Source: Halioglobus sp. (GTDB lineage Bacteria; Pseudomonadota; Gammaproteobacteria; Pseudomonadales; Halieaceae). Taken from it: a stretch of DNA of 38,375 nucleotides. Location: contig JAPKAY010000037.1 of the NCBI GenBank assembly GCA_028825045.1, positions 1-38,375 on the forward strand, given 5' to 3'. The notes under the pieces are model-generated. The model did no database searches. It was given only the letters and a program-made list of their open reading frames with translations, and was not told the DNA's origin. Position numbers and translations under genes: made by a program. Numbering within the stretch: the stretch's first letter is position 1; every line of letters begins with the position of its first letter. Below are positions 33,244-38,375 of this stretch, one piece after another.

Positions 33244-34368
33244 TCAAACAATTGCACCGGAGGCTTTCAGGCCCTCCAATTCCTGTTCCGCAAACCCCAT
33301 GGCCAGCAACACAGCATCGGTATCCTGACCGGCTTCGTGTGCACCGTGTTGTACTTTGGAGGGTGTGCGACTAAAGCGTGGAGCCGGAGCCGGCTGGGTC
33401 AGTCCGTCCATTTCGATATAGGTATTGCGCGCGACATTGGCGGGATGCTTTGGTGCATCCATAAAATTGAGTACCGGAGCAAAGCAAACATCTGTGCCCT
33501 CCATGAGCTCACACCACTGGGCCTGCGTTTTCTGCTTGATGATTTCGGTCAGCTGCTTTTTCATCGCCGGCCAAGCCGCCTGATCATTCTGCGCGCCAAA
33601 ATCGTCTTCAGATAATCCTGCCAATTCCTTTAGCAAGGCGTAAAACTGGGGCTCAATGGAACCCAGTGAAATGTACTCGCCGTCGGCGCACTCATAGGTA
33701 TCATAAAAATGCGCGCCTCCATCAAGCATGTTGGATTCACGCTGCGTCTCGTCCCACATGCCGAAGGACTGAAAGCCGTAGAACATCCACATCAGCTGCG
33801 CTGCACCATCCACCATGGCTACGTCGATAACCTGACCCTTGCCGGAATTCGCAGTTTCCAATAAAGCCGCCAGTACACCGTTGACCAGCAACATACCGCC
33901 GCCGCCCATATCACCGACGAGATTCAGTGGTGGTACAGGTTTCTCACCGTTGCGACCCATAGCGTAGAGCGCGCCGGTGATGGAAATATAGTTGATATCA
34001 TGCCCGGCACTTTGCGCTAATGGGCCTTCTTGCCCCCAGCCGGTCATACGCGCGAACACCAGTTTGGGATTGCGCGCAAGGCAGACGTCAGGGCCAATAC
34101 CGAGTTTCTCGCAAACACCCGGACGAAAGGGGTCGATCAATACATCGGCGTTTTCCACCATGCGCAACAGCGCTTCAACACCACCGGAATCTTTGAGATT
34201 AATGACTACGGACTTCTTGCCACGCGCACTAACATCTTTCATGACCATCGCTGAAGCACGGTCAATGCGAATCACTTCCGCGCCCATATCAGCCAACACC
34301 ATGCCGCCCATAGGGGCGGGGCCGATACCGGCCAGCTCGATTACCGTATACCCATTGAGCGGACCCAT
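33244..34368 (-). CDS. Alpha-methylacyl-CoA racemase-like protein (CoA-transferase family III)
   Basis: The start chosen is the ATG at 34368 with AGGAG 7 bases upstream. A frame to 34479 runs into the SDR gene and lacks family features. The 374-residue product starts MGPLNGYTVIELAGIGPAPM, with GADMGAEVIRIDR-type and DVLIDPFRPGVCEKLG segments. GQEGPLAQSAGHDINYISIT holds the His/Asp region that identifies AMACR/Mcr racemases within the CaiB/BaiF family. It would interconvert 2R- and 2S-methylacyl-CoAs so that the dehydrogenase, which uses the S-form, can proceed. With the dehydrogenase, hydratase and HSD10-like SDR it fits branched side-chain beta-oxidation. A plain CoA transferase is the less likely alternative. 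Confidence 0.9.
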   Translation of the reverse strand: MGPLNGYTVIELAGIGPAPMGGMVLADMGAEVIRIDRASAMVMKDVSARGKKSVVINLKDSGGVEALLRMVENADVLIDPFRPGVCEKLGIGPDVCLARNPKLVFARMTGWGQEGPLAQSAGHDINYISITGALYAMGRNGEKPVPPLNLVGDMGGGGMLLVNGVLAALLETANSGKGQVIDVAMVDGAAQLMWMFYGFQSFGMWDETQRESNMLDGGAHFYDTYECADGEYISLGSIEPQFYALLKELAGLSEDDFGAQNDQAAWPAMKKQLTEIIKQKTQAQWCELMEGTDVCFAPVLNFMDAPKHPANVARNTYIEMDGLTQPAPAPRFSRTPSKVQHGAHEAGQDTDAVLLAMGFAEQELEGLKASGAIV

Positions 34369-34436
34369 TGGTTTACTCCTGTGCTTGAATCGGAAAGTCG
34401 CGCCGCCATCGCAGCAGCACGAGGGACGAACAGTTC

Positions 34437-35228
34437 TTACTTGGGCTGCATTCGAATACCGCCATCCATGCGGATGCACTCGCCGTTGATATAATCGTTT
34501 TCAACCAGCTGCTGTGCTAACTGTGCGATTTCATCCGCTTTACCAAGGCGCTTGGGGTACAGCACCTGGCTGGCCAGCGGCTGCAGGAATTCGGCAATTT
34601 CCGGCGTCATTTCTTCGACACCGCCCATCATCAGCGGGGTGGCGATCAGGCCTGGCACGATAGTGTTCACCCGAATACCCAACACCGCCAGGTCACGAGC
34701 GATTGGCAATGTCATGCCAACCACGCCGCCCTTGGAGGCCGAGTATGCGGCCTGACCGATCTGGCCCTCGTAGGCAGCAACCGAAGCAGTATTAATGATG
34801 ACACCGCGACCACCGTCATCATTGAGCACCGCGTTATCGGACATTTGCTCAGCACACAACCTCAGGACATTGAAGGTGCCTACCAAATTGATCTGAATAA
34901 TACGATTGAACTCATCCAGCGGGAACGGACCTTTTTTGCCCATGGTGCGCATAGCGTTACCCGTGCCGGCGAAGTTGCAGCACACATGGATCGCGCCAAA
35001 TTCCTCCATCGTCTTGGCAATGCCTGCCACGACCGATTCTTCGCTGGTTACATTGACGTTGCAAAAAATCACGCTGCCGGGGTACTCCTCAACCAGAATA
35101 TTGCCCTTCTCTTCATTCATATCGAAGATGGCTGCCTTAGCACCGTTCGCCACGAAACGTCGCACAGTGGCACGACCCAAACCAGATGCACCGCCAGTGA
35201 TGACGGCTACTTTACCTTTCAAATCCAT
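34437..35228 (-). CDS. 3-hydroxyacyl-CoA dehydrogenase type 2-like SDR (HSD10-like)
   Basis: This 263-residue SDR has the cofactor loop VITGGASGLGRATVRRF, NFAGTGNAMR where classical members have NNAG, a serine in INTASVAAYEGQIGQ and the catalytic AAYSASKGGVVGMTLP. IRVNTIVPGLIATPLMMGG and YINGECIRMDGGIRMQPK follow. The GQIGQAAYSASKGGVVGMTL form is typical of HSD17B10-type 3-hydroxyacyl-CoA dehydrogenases, which oxidise (2S,3S)-2-methyl-3-hydroxyacyl-CoAs and some steroids. AGGAG precedes the ATG. It lies 47 bases after the acyl-CoA dehydrogenase gene and 68 before the racemase gene, so it is part of the same operon. Confidence 0.9.
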   Translation of the reverse strand: MDLKGKVAVITGGASGLGRATVRRFVANGAKAAIFDMNEEKGNILVEEYPGSVIFCNVNVTSEESVVAGIAKTMEEFGAIHVCCNFAGTGNAMRTMGKKGPFPLDEFNRIIQINLVGTFNVLRLCAEQMSDNAVLNDDGGRGVIINTASVAAYEGQIGQAAYSASKGGVVGMTLPIARDLAVLGIRVNTIVPGLIATPLMMGGVEEMTPEIAEFLQPLASQVLYPKRLGKADEIAQLAQQLVENDYINGECIRMDGGIRMQPK

Positions 35229-35275
35229 ATCAATTCTCCTGAACTGTGTGAGTTGCTGCGTTTTTGTTAATGGGG

Positions 35276-36451
35276 TTAAAAGTTACGGGTATTGAACGGC
35301 GTGTAATCCTCGCCCAGAAAATCCCGACTGATGATAATTTTCATCACCTCGGAACTGCCCGCATAAATTGTCGATATCTTCGCATCAGTATACTGCCTGC
35401 TAATCGGATATTCGTCCATATATCCATTGCCGCCGTGCAATTGGACACCCAGTTCACCCATCGCCACCTGTAGCTCGCTGGTGACAAGCTTTGCCTTGGC
35501 GGCATCAACCGCCGACAATTGACCCGCATTAAATGACGTCACGCACTGATCCACATAAACCTGCGAGAAGTCCAATTGGGTGCGCATTTCCGCGAGTTTG
35601 AACTGGGTATTCTGAAAAGCCGCTACCGGTTTACCAAAGGCTTTGCGCTCCTGAACATAGGCAAGCGTGAGATCAAAGGACAGCTGAGCCGAGGACAGAT
35701 AACCCACTGCTCCCAACAGGCGCTCTTCCGCCAGGCCCTTCATCAGGTAAATAAACCCCTGACCCGGCTCACCCAACACATTAGCCTTGGGCACTTTTAC
35801 ATCATTGAAAAATAGCTCGGCGGTATCCTGGGCCTTCATCCCCATTTTTTTCAGGTTGCGCCCCCGCTCAAACCCGGACATGCCGCGTTCCACGACAAAT
35901 AGCGTCATGTGGTGGGGGTTATTGTCCGGGTCAGTCTTGGCGGCAACAATCACGATATCGGCGTTGATGCCGTTGGAAATGAACGTTTTTGAGCCGTTCA
36001 GCACCCAGTGATCATCGTGCTCAACCGCGGAGGAACGCGTGCCAGCGAGATCACTACCGGCGTCGGGTTCGGTCATGGCAATGGCCAGAACACTCTCCCC
36101 GCTGACGCACCTGGGCAGCAGTCGCTGACACTGTTCTTCATTGCCAAAGCGCGTGAGATAAGGTCCTACCAGACGGCTGTGCAGGCTATTGAACCAGTCG
36201 CCAGCTCGCGCATAGTTGGTCTCCTCAATGATGATCTGCTCAAACCGAAAGTCGGCTTCGCCCATGCCGCCGTATTTCTCATCCGGCCAAATCATCAGAA
36301 ATCCCTGCTCACCCGCCCGACGGAAGGCGTCCCGATCAACACATCCAGCCTCACGCCAACCTTCCATATGTGGCACAATCTCTGCTGTGAGAAATTTTCG
36401 ATAGGCATCGCGAAACATGTGTTGTTCTTCGGTAAATTCTCGTTGCAACAT
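35276..36451 (-). CDS. Acyl-CoA dehydrogenase (long-chain/isovaleryl type active site)
   Basis: The start chosen is the ATG at 36451 (MLQREFTEEQHMFRDAY), where family homology begins. A frame to 36586 adds 45 residues of no likeness. The 391-residue FAD enzyme has AMTEPDAGSDLAG, NGSKTFISNGINADI and YVQERKAFGKPVAAFQ. In most short- and medium-chain members the catalytic Glu sits in IYEGT. Here that segment is IYAGSSEVMK. A Glu in GLAEERLLGAVG matches the helix-G Glu of long-chain and isovaleryl-CoA dehydrogenases, so that Glu is the likely base. It opens the operon, with a 119-base gap before the divergent diguanylate cyclase gene. A weak SD is visible. Confidence 0.9.
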   Translation of the reverse strand: MLQREFTEEQHMFRDAYRKFLTAEIVPHMEGWREAGCVDRDAFRRAGEQGFLMIWPDEKYGGMGEADFRFEQIIIEETNYARAGDWFNSLHSRLVGPYLTRFGNEEQCQRLLPRCVSGESVLAIAMTEPDAGSDLAGTRSSAVEHDDHWVLNGSKTFISNGINADIVIVAAKTDPDNNPHHMTLFVVERGMSGFERGRNLKKMGMKAQDTAELFFNDVKVPKANVLGEPGQGFIYLMKGLAEERLLGAVGYLSSAQLSFDLTLAYVQERKAFGKPVAAFQNTQFKLAEMRTQLDFSQVYVDQCVTSFNAGQLSAVDAAKAKLVTSELQVAMGELGVQLHGGNGYMDEYPISRQYTDAKISTIYAGSSEVMKIIISRDFLGEDYTPFNTRNF

Positions 36452-36570
36452 GACGGGGTTCCCGAGGGCAGAAAAATGAGCGGCCAACAGTATGGTGAGC
36501 ACCCGGCAGGCCAACAATGACCTGCGCCGACAAATAAATAGACTGGACACTACAGCCGATAACGCCGGTG
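36452..36570. promoter_or_regulatory. Divergent promoter region for the acyl-CoA dehydrogenase operon and the diguanylate cyclase gene
   Basis: About 119 bases lie between divergent starts and must hold both promoters and any AraC sites. No convincing palindrome or -35/-10 pair was picked by eye. Confidence 0.35.
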
Positions 36571-37758
36571 ATGACTGGATACACAATGGATCAGATTAGC
36601 CTGGAAAACTGGGTCGTTATGCATCTGGGTTTAATTTTTATGATCACCTGTGCGCAGATACTGGTGGTATACGCACTCAGCGACGCCAGCAATCCTACCG
36701 CGGGACTGGGGATGTACACCGTCTATTTCATGGCCGCACTGCTGGGATGGCTCGCATTTGCCCTGCAACAGGGGTCTGACATACCCATGGCGGTGGATGT
36801 GCCCTCTGTGGCCTCGATTCTAAATAGCTACATTCTGTTTTTGGCGGCGGGCCAACGTGCAGGTATTGATATAGGTCGCTTCCTACTGGGTCTGATTTGT
36901 CTTTTTTCCTGCCTCAGTGTCTTTTTTCTGCCGCCACAACAGATGTTTGCAGTGCAAATGGGGACCGCCGGCTTTTTCTTCGCTGGAACCGGTCTACTCT
37001 GTGGCTGGCGGAGTTGGAACAAACACAACGTAGGTGACGCAATCACGGCAATTGCTGCACTACTAATGGTAGTCGGCATACCCCTAGCACTTTATCAGTG
37101 GTTAAGCCTGGGCGACTACCTACAGGCCCAGGCAGTGGCTTTTGGTGTTTACAGCTGTGCTTACGTACTAGTGGTAATGGGCTTTCTGGCGAGCGTGGTT
37201 ATCGAATACCAACAACACCTGTCGCATCTGGCCACGGTTGACCCTCTCACCCGACTACTGAATCATCGCGGACTGGAGCAGGCTTTGCACATCACGCTGG
37301 CACACGCCGCGCGGCAGCAATTACCCACAGCGGCAATCATGGTAGACATCGATCATTTTAAAGAGCTGAATGATAATTTTGGACACGAAGCCGGAGACCA
37401 GGTAATCAGGCAAATCGCACAATATCTGCAGGGTGCGAGCCGAGCAAGCGATGTGGTAGCCCGAACCGGCGGCGGAGAATTTCTACTGATCCTCCCACAC
37501 ACTGATCCTGACGGTGCGCGCCTGCTAGCCGAAAGCATTCGCAAACACCTAGCGGAGCAGCCTCTGGTCGTTAATCAGCAAAGCATCCCCGTTACAGTGA
37601 GCCTGGGGGTTGCCAGTGCCGTTGGCGAAATTGACCTGGATAATCTGTCTCGAGAAGCCGACCGGGCGATGTATCTCGCAAAACGCGGCGGACGCAACCA
37701 GGTGGCCTCAGTGGAGCATAACCCTATTCACCTGAGCACGAACGTCAGTCAGGCCTGA
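36571..37758 (+). CDS. Membrane-bound diguanylate cyclase with GGGEF signature
   Basis: This protein of about 395 residues has an N-terminal membrane part of around six spans (about residues 12-215) and a C-terminal GGDEF domain (from VDPLTRLLNHRGLEQAL). The signature reads RTGGGEFLLIL, so the third residue, usually Asp or Glu and used to bind metal, is Gly. An inhibitory-site-like RxxD (RASD) lies five residues before it. The substrate-binding region DIDHFKELNDNFGHEAGDQV looks intact. Cyclic-di-GMP synthesis may be lowered or lost, leaving a sensor role. Start choice is unsure: GTG 36568, ATG 36571 or ATG 36586 (GGA 6 bases upstream). The AraC gene follows 6 bases after the stop. Confidence 0.85.
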   Translation: MTGYTMDQISLENWVVMHLGLIFMITCAQILVVYALSDASNPTAGLGMYTVYFMAALLGWLAFALQQGSDIPMAVDVPSVASILNSYILFLAAGQRAGIDIGRFLLGLICLFSCLSVFFLPPQQMFAVQMGTAGFFFAGTGLLCGWRSWNKHNVGDAITAIAALLMVVGIPLALYQWLSLGDYLQAQAVAFGVYSCAYVLVVMGFLASVVIEYQQHLSHLATVDPLTRLLNHRGLEQALHITLAHAARQQLPTAAIMVDIDHFKELNDNFGHEAGDQVIRQIAQYLQGASRASDVVARTGGGEFLLILPHTDPDGARLLAESIRKHLAEQPLVVNQQSIPVTVSLGVASAVGEIDLDNLSREADRAMYLAKRGGRNQVASVEHNPIHLSTNVSQA

Positions 37759-37764
37759 TACAAC

Positions 37765-38375
37765 ATGCGTGACCTCTCAATATCCGTTTATTTCGCTCGA
37801 GCTGTGCTGAAAAATGCCGTCGCTCAGGGGCTGGACCCGATCAGTCTGCTGCGCAAGAATCGAATTTCTCCGCGCCTGATGCTCGAAGATAGCGCTCGCA
37901 TTTCCATAGAACGATTTGCTGACCTGCAGGTCAGCACCATGCGGGCGATGAACGATGAGACCCTCGGTTACGGTGCACAGCGAATGCCCATCGGATGCTG
38001 GTCCATGATGTGCCATGCAGTCATTGGCTGCGAAACACTGGGGCAAGCGCTGAGCCGCTACTGTCGCTTTTATCAGCTGTTTGATATCGCTGCACAGCCC
38101 GTGCTGGAGGAAGATGGGGATCTGGCGCGTATCACCCTGGCCGCACCCGATACCGGCAGCGCACAGACCCCCTACCTCCACGAAATGTTACTGTTTAATA
38201 CTCACCGCTTTGCCAGCTGGCTAGTACAGGAGCACCTACCGCTTCAGGCTGTGAATCTCTCTTACGCGCCATTGGCACCCGCGATGGACTATCGCCACAT
38301 GTTCCTGGCAAATCCGATAGAGTTCGAACATCCACTGTCACAACTGGTCATCTCGCGCAGCCTGCTCGATAAACG
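37765..38375 (+). CDS. AraC-family regulator, N-terminal part, truncated by the window end
   Basis: The frame opens with ATG at 37765 and stays open to the last base, about 203 codons. It begins MRDLSISVYFARAVLKNAVA, with GLDPISLLRKNRIS, then a GYGAQRMPIGCWSMMCHAVI segment and CETLGQALSRYCRFYQLF. This matches the N-terminal arabinose-binding-like domain of OruR/ArgR-type AraC regulators; the DNA-binding part lies outside the window. It follows the diguanylate cyclase gene by 6 bases and is probably in the same transcript. Its target is unknown; the neighbouring catabolic operon is a candidate. Confidence 0.82.
   Translation, partial: MRDLSISVYFARAVLKNAVAQGLDPISLLRKNRISPRLMLEDSARISIERFADLQVSTMRAMNDETLGYGAQRMPIGCWSMMCHAVIGCETLGQALSRYCRFYQLFDIAAQPVLEEDGDLARITLAAPDTGSAQTPYLHEMLLFNTHRFASWLVQEHLPLQAVNLSYAPLAPAMDYRHMFLANPIEFEHPLSQLVISRSLLDK

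Noticed and set aside
1..38375. CRISPR arrays, insertion sequences, prophage or toxin-antitoxin genes
   Set aside because: No evenly spaced direct repeats, transposase or integrase motifs or phage genes were seen on either strand.

Overview
The window looks like a chromosomal segment of an aerobic, probably marine gammaproteobacterium of the Cellvibrionales type (Halieaceae, Spongiibacteraceae or relatives). This is inferred from gene content: a RibB with a degenerate GTP cyclohydrolase domain, AraC regulators of the OruR/ArgR type, many CoA-dependent catabolic genes and moderate GC. No rRNA, complete tRNA, insertion sequence, integrase or CRISPR array was seen.

Region 1 (2-6575) starts with the 3' end of ribB. 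Then comes a minus-strand block that reads as an envelope-modification island: a lipoprotein of the SASA/CE6 esterase fold, a sulfotransferase, an acyl carrier protein, a seryl-tRNA-synthetase-like amino acid:carrier-protein ligase, an MBOAT O-acyltransferase, a 54-residue single-span membrane microprotein and a membrane-anchored SGNH protein. Functionally this resembles the Gram-positive dlt system (DltA/C/B/X/D), with the adenylating enzyme replaced by an aminoacyl-tRNA-synthetase relative. It is the most interesting part of the window. The 54-residue gene starts one base after the MBOAT stop. Sampled lines here are about 42-47% GC against 55-57% further right, which suggests separate acquisition.

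Region 2 (6892-15495) is a CoA-thioester catabolic cluster: two crotonases, a nitroreductase-like protein, an acyl-CoA synthetase, two thiolase-fold lipid-transfer-type proteins lacking the usual nucleophilic Cys, and two DUF35 OB-fold partners. A type I extradiol dioxygenase is transcribed divergently. The combination resembles steroid or isoprenoid side-chain and ring degradation.

Region 3 (15587-28822) is mixed. It holds an APH-fold kinase overlapping an amino-acid-type solute-binding protein, several SDRs, a SYLF lipid-binding protein with a clear terminator, a rifampicin-phosphotransferase-like PEP-utilising enzyme, a GST, a Baeyer-Villiger-type flavin monooxygenase, an MBL-fold hydrolase and a fusion of a degenerate lipid-kinase domain with DUF389.

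Region 4 (29012-36451) is a compact minus-strand operon that ends at a hairpin-plus-T-run terminator: acyl-CoA dehydrogenase, HSD10-like SDR, alpha-methylacyl-CoA racemase-like CoA transferase, two crotonases (one cut short by an in-frame TGA), an acyl-CoA carboxylase carboxyltransferase and an AraC regulator. Racemase, dehydrogenase, hydratases and 3-hydroxyacyl dehydrogenase form a plausible beta-oxidation set for alpha-methyl-branched acyl-CoAs. Region 5 (36571-38375) is divergent: a membrane diguanylate cyclase with a variant GGGEF signature, then a second AraC regulator cut by the window end.

All calls come from reading the sequence. No database search, structure prediction or whole-window statistics were run. 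Family facts are from memory.
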